12,069 nucleotides of DNA. It comes from Gammaproteobacteria bacterium (lineage in GTDB: Bacteria > Pseudomonadota > Gammaproteobacteria > Pseudomonadales > Azotimanducaceae). Of this stretch, positions 1-7,218 are shown in pieces; positions within the stretch are counted from its first letter, which is position 1, and each line of letters starts with the position of its first letter. The notes beneath the pieces were generated by a model, which worked only from the letters and a program-made list of their open reading frames with translations, made no database searches and was not told where the DNA came from. Made by a program: the position numbers and the translations under genes. Location of the stretch: positions 5,758 to 17,826 of the forward strand of contig NZEI01000114.1 in NCBI GenBank assembly GCA_002690405.1. Reading direction: 5' to 3'.

Positions 1-201
1 GCGTTTGTAAACATCTTGCCTGGTAAGGACGGCCTATTGCACATTTCTCAGATTGCTGAGGAGCGTGTTGAGACTGTGACTGACTATCTGTCAGAAGGGC
101 AGGAAGTTGAGGTTGTGGTCCTAGATGTCGACCAACGTGGGCGTATCAAGTTGTCAATCAAGGAGCTGGGCAATTACCAAGCTCAAGAGGCAGAGGAATA
201 A
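1..201 (+). CDS. pnp: Polynucleotide phosphorylase, C-terminal end (partial)
   Basis: The frame is open from base 1 and encodes the last 66 residues of PNPase, the 3'-5' phosphorolytic exoribonuclease that degrades RNA alone or in the degradosome. The visible part is the C-terminal S1 RNA-binding domain: the run AFVNILPGKDGLLHISQIA, then EERVETVTDYLSEGQEVEVVVLDVDQ and the closing strand GRIKLSIKEL, all typical of PNPase S1. A short acidic tail (QAQEAEE) follows, as is common at PNPase C-termini. The RNase PH-like and KH domains lie outside the window. The gene runs toward acs and is separated from it by one shared terminator. Other S1 proteins (RpsA, RNase E/G) fit less well, because the ending directly after LSIKEL plus an acidic tail is PNPase-like and pnp occurs near acs in related genomes. 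Confidence 0.9.
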   Translation, partial: AFVNILPGKDGLLHISQIAEERVETVTDYLSEGQEVEVVVLDVDQRGRIKLSIKELGNYQAQEAEE

Positions 202-218
202 GCTCTGGGACAACTTAT

Positions 219-247
219 AAAAAAGCCGGCATTTGCCGGCTTTTTTT
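219..247. terminator. Bidirectional intrinsic terminator between pnp and acs
   Basis: A perfect 6-bp GC stem, GCCGGC (225-230) with GCCGGC (235-240), closes a 4-nt ATTT loop. It is flanked by A6 at 219-224 and T7 at 241-247. Read on either strand it gives a GC hairpin followed by a U-run, so it can end pnp (+) and acs (-). The acs stop codon (246-248) overlaps the T-run. Confidence 0.9.
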
Positions 248-2186
248 ATGCTTGTTTGATGCGGTGAGTGATGAGGTCCGCAACAACACTTGGATCAGCC
301 AAGGTAGACGTATCACCTAGGTTGTCCAGTTCGTCAGCAGCGATTTTGCGCAATATCCGACGCATGATTTTTCCTGAGCGCGTTTTCGGTAAGCCTGGTG
401 CCCACTGGATCGCGTCGGGCTTGGCGATGGGACCGATTTCTTTTCGCACCATAGCAACAAGCTCTTCGCGTAAGGCCTCAGGTTCCCGCTCGTCACCCTG
501 CATTAGCGTAACGTATGCGTAGATGCCTTCGCCTTTGAGGTCGTGGGGGAAACCAACCACCGCCGCTTCGGCAACGCTTGGGTGCAGTACCAGCGCACTT
601 TCTACTTCAGCAGTGCCGATACGATGCCCTGATACATTCATAACGTCGTCAACACGGCCAGTGATCCAGTAGTAGCCATCTTCATCGCGGCGTGCGCCGT
701 CGCCGGTAAAGTAGTATCCCTTGTAGGTGCTGTAATAAGTGTCGATGACCCTTTGATGATCGCCATATACCGAGCGGATTTGGCCGGGCCATGAACCAGT
801 GATGACAAGATTGCCTGAGGCCGCCTGCTCGGTGATTAGGTTGCCTTCTGCATCCATCAAAGCAGGTTGCACGCCGAAAAAAGGTCGGCTCGCTGATCCG
901 GGTTTGAGTGCAGTCGCGCCAGGCAGTGGCGTAATCATTATTCCGCCTGTTTCAGTTTGCCACCAGGTATCGACAATTGGGCAGCGCCTTTCGCCGACGA
1001 CACGGTGGTACCAGTCCCAGGCCTCCGGATTAATCGGCTCGCCCACGCTGCCGAGCAAATGCAGAGAAGCTCTGGAGCTGCCTGTTACAAACTCGTCGCC
1101 CTGTGCCATAAGCTGGCGCAGAGCGGTGGGCGCGGTATAAAAGACGTTCACCTGATGTTTATCGATAACCTGCCAGCACCGCGACGCATCTGGGTAGGTA
1201 GGGATGCCCTCAAACATAAGGGTGGTGGCGCCGTTAGCTAAGGGACCATAAACAATATACGAATGGCCGGTAATCCAACCGACATCAGCAGTGCACCAGT
1301 AAATATCGCCGTCTTGATAGTCAAAAACGTATTTATGGCTCATTGCGGCATGCAATAAATAGCCAGCGCTGGAATGCTGCACGCCTTTGGGTTTTCCAGT
1401 AGATCCAGAGGTATAGAGAATGAACAGAGGATCTTCCGCCCCCATGATTTCGGGTTCAGCCGCGGTCGCTTGGTGTGCTGTCAGTTCGTTGTACCAAACG
1501 TCCCGGGCCGGATTCCATGGCACTTGATTGCCGGTGCGCTTGACGGTGATAACGCTATGCACATTGGGGCAATTTCTCAGTGCCTCGTCGACATTTTCTT
1601 TAAGCGGGACAGTACGGCCTCCGCGTACGCCCTCGTCAGCCGTGATTACCGTTTGGCAGTCTGAATCGAGTATTCGATCTTGCAGCGATTGCGGCGAGAA
1701 ACCGCCAAATACAACGCTGTGTATGGCACCAATGCGGGCACAGGCGAGCATTGCGTATGCCGCCTCTGGAATCATAGGCATATAGATACATACGCGATCG
1801 CCTTTTTGCACGCCGCGCTCGCGGAGGCCGTTGGCTAGCTGACAAACCTGCTCATAAAGTTGTTGGTAAGTAATGTGCGCATCTTCGTTAAGCTCATCCC
1901 CCTCCCAGATAATTGCAGTTTGATCAGCTCGGGCGGGTAAATGCCGATCGATACAATTTACTGATACGTTGAGTTCGCCACCGTTAAACCAGGCGATCCG
2001 TCCCTGTTGCATATCGACTTCGGATACTTGATTCCAGGGTTTCGTCCAATCCAGGAAGGTGGTCGCTTGCTCGGACCAGAATGCGTCGGGTTGTTCGATG
2101 GATTGCCGGTACATAGTGTCGTACTGAGTAGGGTCGATTAAGCAGCGCGACGCGATATTAGTTGGGATGTCGAATACTTCGCTCAT
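246..2186 (-). CDS. acs: Acetyl-CoA synthetase (AMP-forming)
   Basis: This enzyme activates acetate with ATP and CoA to acetyl-CoA via acetyl-AMP, in the cytoplasm. The 646 residues match the usual length of about 650. In order one sees the N-terminal ACS domain, the P-loop-like motif YTSGSTGKPKG at 258-268, the acyl-adenylate motif DTWWQTETGG at 406-415, the GYYFTGDGARRDEDGYYWITGR hinge region, and the C-terminal PKTRSGKIMRR with the catalytic lysine at K606. In known Acs proteins this lysine is the one switched off by acetylation. The ATG start is preceded by AGGAAGG at good spacing. It lies 21 nt after pgi and is probably the last gene of that run; the pnp/acs terminator follows directly. 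The motifs separate it from longer-chain acyl-CoA synthetases. No acetyltransferase or deacetylase gene is seen nearby. Confidence 0.97.
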   Translation of the reverse strand: MSEVFDIPTNIASRCLIDPTQYDTMYRQSIEQPDAFWSEQATTFLDWTKPWNQVSEVDMQQGRIAWFNGGELNVSVNCIDRHLPARADQTAIIWEGDELNEDAHITYQQLYEQVCQLANGLRERGVQKGDRVCIYMPMIPEAAYAMLACARIGAIHSVVFGGFSPQSLQDRILDSDCQTVITADEGVRGGRTVPLKENVDEALRNCPNVHSVITVKRTGNQVPWNPARDVWYNELTAHQATAAEPEIMGAEDPLFILYTSGSTGKPKGVQHSSAGYLLHAAMSHKYVFDYQDGDIYWCTADVGWITGHSYIVYGPLANGATTLMFEGIPTYPDASRCWQVIDKHQVNVFYTAPTALRQLMAQGDEFVTGSSRASLHLLGSVGEPINPEAWDWYHRVVGERRCPIVDTWWQTETGGIMITPLPGATALKPGSASRPFFGVQPALMDAEGNLITEQAASGNLVITGSWPGQIRSVYGDHQRVIDTYYSTYKGYYFTGDGARRDEDGYYWITGRVDDVMNVSGHRIGTAEVESALVLHPSVAEAAVVGFPHDLKGEGIYAYVTLMQGDEREPEALREELVAMVRKEIGPIAKPDAIQWAPGLPKTRSGKIMRRILRKIAADELDNLGDTSTLADPSVVADLITHRIKQA

Positions 2187-2207
2187 GATACCTTCCTAAA
2201 AAGTCCG

Positions 2208-3773
2208 TTATGTCTTGGGGCCCTGCAGCTTAGTAATCAGCGCAGCTGTGGCGCTGTCATATGCCAGTGTTGAGCTATTTTGCTCACTCAAGCTGCGATA
2301 GATTGGCTCCGCGAGCTTTTTCCCAAGCTCTACCCCCCATTGGTCAAAGGAGTTTATGTTCCATAGCGCACCTTGGCAAAACACCTTGTGTTCATAGGTT
2401 GCGAGCAATGCGCCGAGTTGGGTGGGCCCGAGCTTGTCAATTAGCACCATTGACAGCGGGTGCTGTCCAGGAACAGCGCGGTGACTGTCCTCCACGGACT
2501 CAGGAATCCAGCCGTCGGTCATGGCTTGGGCCTGGGCTAGGGCGTTGGCATTCAGCCAATTGCGGTGATGGGGCAAATTCATCTGATCCTGAGCAACAAC
2601 GATGATGTCAGCAGCATAGGCCGATGTCCCTTGGTGCAATAATTGGTGGTAAGCATGCTGGCCATTGGTGCCACAGCCACCCCATAGTATGGGCATAGTC
2701 GTATATTCCAGAGCTTCACCGTCGCGGCTCACAGATTTACCGTTACTTTCCATCTCTAATTGTTGCAAGTAGTCAGGCAAAAGTCGGAGGCGTTGGTCGT
2801 AGCTCAATATTGCCAAGCTGTGGCAACCCAGAATGTTGTAGTTCCAGAGTCCAGCTAGGGCACATATCAGTGGTAAATTTTCCGCCAAAGGGGTTTCAGC
2901 GAAGTGCTGGTCTACTAATGCTGCACCATGCAGTAGTTTGTCAAAGTTATCGCTGCCAATAGCGATCGCCGCGGGTAAGCCCATGGCAGACCATAATGAG
3001 TAGCGCCCACCAACCCAATCCCGCATGGAAAAAAGATTTTCCTCAGCTAGGCCGAAATCCTTGGCAGCCGCAATATTGTTAGTGATGCCAATAAAGTGCT
3101 GGGCGATCGCCGCGGTATTGCATGTCCTCTCTAAAAACCAGTTACGGGCGCTGCGGGCGTTTTCCAGAGTTTCCAAGGTTGAGAAAGATTTTGATGCAAC
3201 GATAAATAGCGTGGTTGCAGGGTTTAGCGGGCGCAGCGTTGTTACAAGATCGAATGCATCGATGTTCGCGACAAAATGAATGTTTGGGCTTGCCGCAGTG
3301 AAGTCGCATAGTGCCTCGGTGATGAGTTCCGGGCCCAGATGCGAGCCGCCAATACCAATGTGCACGACATCCGTGATCGGCTTATCAGTGTAACCGCGCC
3401 AATTACCTGAGCGTATTGCTTCCGCGCACTGGTAGAGTTTTTGTCGAGCCGCGTCTATCTCGCGAACCAGCTCTGTAGCCAAGTTCGGAGCGCCGCCACG
3501 TAGAGCCATATGTAAAACAGCCCTGTTTTCGCTGACATTGATTGGCTGGCCGGCGAATAGGGCATCTCGCAGTGACGCTACATTAGCTTCCTTGGCCAGT
3601 GCTACTAAGTCATTCAGGGTAGACTGATCAAAACGTTGTCGACTGAGATCAAAGTGGCAGCCAGCGAGATCAAATGTCAGATTAGACGAGCGTTGTTGGT
3701 CTTTGTTTAGCTCCCCGGTGGAGATCGCAGTCAAGCGCTGGCTATGCGCTTGCAAAGTGGTCCAGATGGTCAA
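2208..3773 (-). CDS. pgi: Glucose-6-phosphate isomerase
   Basis: It interconverts glucose 6-phosphate and fructose 6-phosphate in the cytoplasm, linking glycolysis/gluconeogenesis with the pentose phosphate and Entner-Doudoroff routes. Both family signatures are present: DWVGGRYSLWSAMG at 252-265 and GALWNINSFDQWGVELGK at 468-485. The expected catalytic residues are E342 (in MESNGK), H373 (in GTNGQHAYH) and K485. The phosphate-binding loop HIGIGGSHLGP lies near 138-148. At 521 residues it is somewhat shorter than the roughly 550 of E. coli Pgi, mainly at the N-terminus. The start is TTG; it is the only usual start codon between the upstream in-frame stop and the conserved region, and its Shine-Dalgarno is weak (GAG). 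It begins 18 nt after the deoxynucleoside kinase and ends 21 nt before acs, so co-transcription is likely. Confidence 0.96.
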   Translation of the reverse strand: MTIWTTLQAHSQRLTAISTGELNKDQQRSSNLTFDLAGCHFDLSRQRFDQSTLNDLVALAKEANVASLRDALFAGQPINVSENRAVLHMALRGGAPNLATELVREIDAARQKLYQCAEAIRSGNWRGYTDKPITDVVHIGIGGSHLGPELITEALCDFTAASPNIHFVANIDAFDLVTTLRPLNPATTLFIVASKSFSTLETLENARSARNWFLERTCNTAAIAQHFIGITNNIAAAKDFGLAEENLFSMRDWVGGRYSLWSAMGLPAAIAIGSDNFDKLLHGAALVDQHFAETPLAENLPLICALAGLWNYNILGCHSLAILSYDQRLRLLPDYLQQLEMESNGKSVSRDGEALEYTTMPILWGGCGTNGQHAYHQLLHQGTSAYAADIIVVAQDQMNLPHHRNWLNANALAQAQAMTDGWIPESVEDSHRAVPGQHPLSMVLIDKLGPTQLGALLATYEHKVFCQGALWNINSFDQWGVELGKKLAEPIYRSLSEQNSSTLAYDSATAALITKLQGPKT

Positions 3774-3791
3774 ATTTAATTGTCTCGCGGT

Positions 3792-4514
3792 TTAAAGAAG
3801 GGTGGGGTTCGGATTAAAAAATTGCCTGCTGCCTTCCATATGCAGAATCTGTTCAAGCAAGTGATCAAAATGAACATCGTTGTGGGCAAAGTCGATTTCG
3901 GCGGCATTAACGATGAGTAATGGCGCGTCGTCGTAATAATGAAAAAACTCGGTATAGCTTTCCGATAGTGAGACTAAATAGTCGGCGGCAATCTGCGACT
4001 CGGCTTCGAGGCCGCGTTGTTGGATACGCTGCAGTAGCACATCGGTTGGCGCTTGCAGATAGATTACGAGATCAGGAGTTGGCGGACTAAGGTTCAAGCT
4101 GGTCTGAATTTGCTGATAAAGCGCAAACTCCTGAGCATCCAGAGTCAATTTGGCGAAGAGCTCATCTTTCTCCATCAGGAAGTCAGCGACCAAATTTTGA
4201 TCCAACAATCCCCCTGATGGGATATCTGCCAACTGTCGAGCTCGGTGTAATAAAAAAAACAGCTGGGTGGGCAGAGCTTGGCTTGCACCTTCAGTATAAA
4301 AGCGATCCAAGAATGGATTTTCGGCCGCAGGTTCGAGCATCAGCGGATAACCAAGGGTGTCCGCTAAGCGGCGCGCCAGAGTGGTTTTACCGACGCCAAT
4401 CGGGCCTTCGACGGCAATGAAACTTGGTAAGGCGGCGCGCTGATCGCTGGGACGAAGGGAAACCGCCGCGGGGTCCGTTTGTTCAGGTTTCAAAGTTTCA
4501 ACGCTTAGAGTCAC
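3792..4514 (-). CDS. Deoxynucleoside kinase (dNK/dGK family)
   Basis: This is a P-loop kinase predicted to phosphorylate deoxynucleosides for dNTP salvage. The Walker A motif GPIGVGKT lies at 37-44, followed by the family's EPAAENPFLDRFY (61-73), QLFFLLHRARQL (84-95), the DFLMEKDELFAKL segment (111-123; the usual motif is DYLFEKDKIFA) and PDLVIYLQAPTDVLLQRIQQRG (147-168). The length, 240 residues, is normal. Substrate preference (dA, dG or dC) cannot be read from the motifs. The start is GTG at 4512-4514; an in-frame stop lies only 15 nt upstream and no clear Shine-Dalgarno is visible. TTG at 4491-4493 (residue 8) is an alternative. About 30 non-conserved residues precede the first family strand. 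Upstream is a 100-nt gap to pcnB, the position folK takes in related genomes; pgi follows after 18 nt. Confidence 0.88.
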   Translation of the reverse strand: MTLSVETLKPEQTDPAAVSLRPSDQRAALPSFIAVEGPIGVGKTTLARRLADTLGYPLMLEPAAENPFLDRFYTEGASQALPTQLFFLLHRARQLADIPSGGLLDQNLVADFLMEKDELFAKLTLDAQEFALYQQIQTSLNLSPPTPDLVIYLQAPTDVLLQRIQQRGLEAESQIAADYLVSLSESYTEFFHYYDDAPLLIVNAAEIDFAHNDVHFDHLLEQILHMEGSRQFFNPNPTLL

Positions 4515-4543
4515 TGGATACGCAGACTTAATTTGCAGTGTTA

Positions 4544-4572
4544 ACTATGTACAACGGTAAGCGCGGGTTCAA
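4544..4572 (-). promoter_or_regulatory. Possible weak sigma70 promoter before the deoxynucleoside kinase
   Basis: In the 100-nt gap between pcnB and the kinase, the minus strand reads TTGAAC (4567-4572) and, after a 17-nt spacer, CATAGT (4544-4549). Each hexamer matches consensus at 4 of 6 positions, and transcription would start near 4537. This is by-eye only and could easily be chance. Apart from this and an 11-bp inverted repeat, I see nothing else in the gap. Confidence 0.25.
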
Positions 4573-4614
4573 CTATTACCTCGTCCTGCGGGCAGTAACT
4601 TTGAAACACCTTTA

Positions 4615-5841
4615 TCAACCTGTACTGCGGCGTTTGTTGCGCCGTCGTCGCTTGCGCTGAGGTTTTGGTAATTCCTCGATCATGTCGTGCTGGCCGGCCT
4701 CATCCTGTTCCTGAAAACGGCTCCACCACCCTGCGCATTCGCTGAGTGTGGAATCTGATTCCGCGCGTAAGCATAGAAAATCGAATCCAGCGCGAAAGCG
4801 CTTATGCTGGACAAGCCGTTGGATCGTCCGTGGATTACGCTTAATAAGTCGTTCTTGGATTATCCATGTTTCTTTGGCGAACGTGCCAAAACGTCTGGGT
4901 ACAGCGATTGTATGTTGCTGATTACGTAAGGTGGCGAACGCCGGATCGTCGCCTCCTGTGACGGTTTCGGCTGCCCGAGCCGCAAAGTCTTCCCACAATA
5001 GCACCGCAATCAAGAAACCTGGGGTCACTGATAGGCCACTTTTGATGCGCTCGTCGGTATTGCGCATCGCGGCGACAACTAAATCGCTGTGCGGATTACA
5101 GGTTGGAAAGAGTGCCCTTGCGATACCGGTATAACGGATTTGTTGCCAAATCCCTTCGCCATTACCGGTTAGAAATAGTTTTAGGAATTCGTCAAACAGC
5201 CGCGCTGGAGGAATGGCCTGTAAGCGTACGGCACTGTCCTCGATCAACTCAACGATGTCGTCATCCAAGGTAAAGTTTAACTTATTAGCAAAGCGCACTG
5301 CGCGCAGTATTCGCACTGGGTCTTCTGCGAGTCGAACGGCAGGTTCGCCGATGAGTCTAATTCGTTGGTTGGCGAGGTCTTCTAGCCCATCCACATAATC
5401 GATAATTTCCTGACTATTAGGGTCGAAATACAGTGCGTTGACACTGAAGTCGCGGCGAAAGGCATCCTCTTGCAGGGTACCAAAGGCCTCGTCGCGTAGG
5501 ATCATGCCCTGAGCATCATGCTCGATATTGTCTGAAACAGACTGCCGGAAGGTGGAAACCTCGATTAGATTTCGGCCGTAGCGAACATGCGCGATCGGAA
5601 AACGCCGTCCGATTATTCGTGACCGTCGAAAGATGCGTTTTATCTCGTCCAGCGGCGCATCGGTTGCGACATCGAAGTCTTTGGGTGTTAAGCCGCACAA
5701 CACATCGCGAATGCAACCGCCAACCAGTAAGGCCGTATACCCATGTGCGTTCAGTTGGTGGATGACATCGAGTGCGTCTTTGTCCAACTGCTCCAAATCT
5801 ATAGCGTGAGCGGTTGTTCGAACTGCTGTTTTCGAGCTCAG
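4615..5841 (-). CDS. pcnB: Poly(A) polymerase I, probable CTG start
   Basis: PcnB adds 3' poly(A) tails to RNA, marking it for decay by PNPase and other exonucleases. The class II nucleotidyltransferase head is clear: LLVGGCIRD around residues 38-45, the metal-binding pair in KDFDVAT (D55 and D57), RRDFSVNAL at 129-137, and the RLIGEPAVRLAEDPVRILRAVRFA block that separates PcnB-type enzymes. The basic C-terminus (KRRRRNKRRSTG) is typical of PcnB and argues against a CCA-adding enzyme. Numbering assumes a start at CTG (5839-5841), giving 408 residues. The commonly called TTG at 5794-5796 gives 393 and cuts off the conserved HxI(x)11ALxV element (here H12-A-I14 leading into DALDV). The CTG overlaps the regulator's TGA stop as CTGA and has GGAG 7 nt upstream; the TTG has no Shine-Dalgarno. 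Confidence 0.93.
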   Translation of the reverse strand: MSSKTAVRTTAHAIDLEQLDKDALDVIHQLNAHGYTALLVGGCIRDVLCGLTPKDFDVATDAPLDEIKRIFRRSRIIGRRFPIAHVRYGRNLIEVSTFRQSVSDNIEHDAQGMILRDEAFGTLQEDAFRRDFSVNALYFDPNSQEIIDYVDGLEDLANQRIRLIGEPAVRLAEDPVRILRAVRFANKLNFTLDDDIVELIEDSAVRLQAIPPARLFDEFLKLFLTGNGEGIWQQIRYTGIARALFPTCNPHSDLVVAAMRNTDERIKSGLSVTPGFLIAVLLWEDFAARAAETVTGGDDPAFATLRNQQHTIAVPRRFGTFAKETWIIQERLIKRNPRTIQRLVQHKRFRAGFDFLCLRAESDSTLSECAGWWSRFQEQDEAGQHDMIEELPKPQRKRRRRNKRRSTG

Positions 5842-7169
5842 TTGTTGGCTCCAGTGTCTATTCTTGGGCCGCGTTTACGAGTTCGCTTGCGAGGAATATT
5901 CAGTCTCTGGCGTCGCTCCCACAAACTCTTGCGACTAATACCGAGTTTTTCCGCCAGTTCCGTTTCGGTAAGTTGGTCTTGATTGTCCTGTACGAATCGA
6001 ACGAAGTAGTCTTCCAAGGATGTTTGGGCTGCATCGGCCTCGCGCTCCTCTTCAGGCTCAGATTGTTTCTGGATCGGCTCAATGGCCAGTAAGCTCGGCG
6101 TTATTTCGCTGTCATCATCGGACAAAATTACTGCCCGCTCGATGGCGTTGCTGAGTTCACGAACATTGCCTGGCCAATGATAAGCAATCATCGTGTCTTT
6201 TGCGGCTTTGCCGAGAGTTAGGCCTTTTTTGTCCAGTCGCAGACAAGCTTGTTTGAGTAACCACTCGCCGATATTGAGGATATCTTCGCTGCGGTTTTGT
6301 AGCGGTGATAGCTGAAATGTAAGAACGTTGAGGCGATAAAAGAGATCAGAACGAAAGTCACCAGACTCAGTAAGCGCCTGTAAATCGCGATGCGTGGCTG
6401 CGATCAAGCGAACATCAACCGGATTTGATCGCGAACTACCAACCCGACGATTTTCGCCCTGAACCACATGGATGAGTTTTGCCTGCGCGCTGAGGCTTAG
6501 TTCTGCAATCTCGTCCAAAAAGAGCGTCCCGCCGTTGGCCGCCTCCACTAACCCATGGCCGCCAGATTGTGCGGAACTCAGAGGCTCCATACCAAACAGT
6601 TCTGTTTCTATAAGATCCTCGGGTACTGTTGCGCAATTGATGGTGATCATTGGCGCGCGGGCTCTTCTACTGGCCGCGTGCAAGGCTCTGGCGACTAGCT
6701 CTTTACCCGTACCGGACTGGCCGAGAATCAAAATTGGCGAGTCGCTTGGGCCTACTTTCTCGATGCGTTTGCGCAAAGTTTGGGTGTTTTCTGAAGTGCC
6801 GATTAACTCCATATCACTGGCGGTAACGCTCGCTCGATTTGGCCGATAGGCGCATGCCCGCTCTATTGCGGCAAGTAGTTCGTCAGGCTCAATCGGTTGC
6901 TCCAGATAGTCCTTCGCCCCAAGTTGAATCGCGTTGACGGCTGCTTTTATAGAGCCTTTGAGGGCAAGGACAATGACTGGTAGTTGCCCGGTAATATTTT
7001 CAAAATCAGTTGGAATTTCATTGTGGTCGATCAGCAAACAATCGAACTGGCCCAGCGCAAGGTTGTCGATAGCCTCAGCCGCTTGGACACTTATGCCATG
7101 CGTGCTTAGCAACGCCGTGAGTTCATTGCTGCGTGCGCGGTCGTTATCAATGAGTAACAAATCAGTCAT
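5838..7169 (-). CDS. cbrB: CbrB/NtrC-family AAA+ regulator lacking GAFTGA
   Basis: The 443-residue protein has an N-terminal receiver, a central AAA+ ATPase and a C-terminal Fis-type helix-turn-helix. The HTH (TELAEKLGISRKSLWERRQRLNIPR, 403-427) and its place between gluQ and pcnB match CbrB. The ATPase keeps Walker A GQSGTGKE (150-157), Walker B GGTLFLDEI (213-221), the arginines of FRSDLFYRL (R273, R279) and sensor II GNVREL (334-339). The GAFTGA loop that contacts sigma54 is missing: after ELFG the sequence reads MEPLSSAQSGG (194-204), two residues shorter than canonical members. The receiver keeps D8 and the likely phosphoacceptor D48, but one pocket acid is N9, the conserved Thr is A69, the conserved Lys is Q91, and the stretch between D48 and A69 is shortened. 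No cbrA kinase is next to it. The ATG start has only a weak Shine-Dalgarno. The family is sure; a CbrB-like function is not. Confidence 0.85.
   Translation of the reverse strand: MTDLLLIDNDRARSNELTALLSTHGISVQAAEAIDNLALGQFDCLLIDHNEIPTDFENITGQLPVIVLALKGSIKAAVNAIQLGAKDYLEQPIEPDELLAAIERACAYRPNRASVTASDMELIGTSENTQTLRKRIEKVGPSDSPILILGQSGTGKELVARALHAASRRARAPMITINCATVPEDLIETELFGMEPLSSAQSGGHGLVEAANGGTLFLDEIAELSLSAQAKLIHVVQGENRRVGSSRSNPVDVRLIAATHRDLQALTESGDFRSDLFYRLNVLTFQLSPLQNRSEDILNIGEWLLKQACLRLDKKGLTLGKAAKDTMIAYHWPGNVRELSNAIERAVILSDDDSEITPSLLAIEPIQKQSEPEEEREADAAQTSLEDYFVRFVQDNQDQLTETELAEKLGISRKSLWERRQRLNIPRKRTRKRGPRIDTGANN
5849..5852 (-). promoter_or_regulatory. Shine-Dalgarno GGAG for the pcnB CTG start
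   Basis: The minus strand reads GGAG, then 7 nt (CCAACAA), then CTGA, where CTG is the proposed pcnB start and TGA ends the upstream regulator. The site lies within the last codons of the regulator. This arrangement suggests translational coupling and supports the CTG start over the TTG 45 nt downstream. Confidence 0.6.
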
Positions 7170-7218
7170 AGCAGAATCTTAACAAAGCTATTCGCCGCCG
7201 TCGCCGTTGTGCGCGGTA

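Noticed and set aside
1794..3110. Three copies of the palindrome GCGATCGC (1794-1801, 2962-2969, 3103-3110), similar to the cyanobacterial HIP1 octamer; the two in pgi share 13 nt.
   Set aside because: All lie in coding sequence, and the two in pgi fall on Ala-Ala-Ile-Ala codons. Nothing else in the window is cyanobacterial, and three copies are too few to call an element.
246..3773. Many plus-strand open frames of 60-125 codons opposite acs, pgi and the other minus-strand genes.
   Set aside because: They are antisense shadows of well-supported genes, with no recognisable domains.
4615..5796. Possible CCA-adding enzyme instead of poly(A) polymerase.
   Set aside because: The ARLAEDPVRILRAVRFA-type block, the basic C-terminus and the dksA-gluQ-cbrB neighbourhood fit PcnB.
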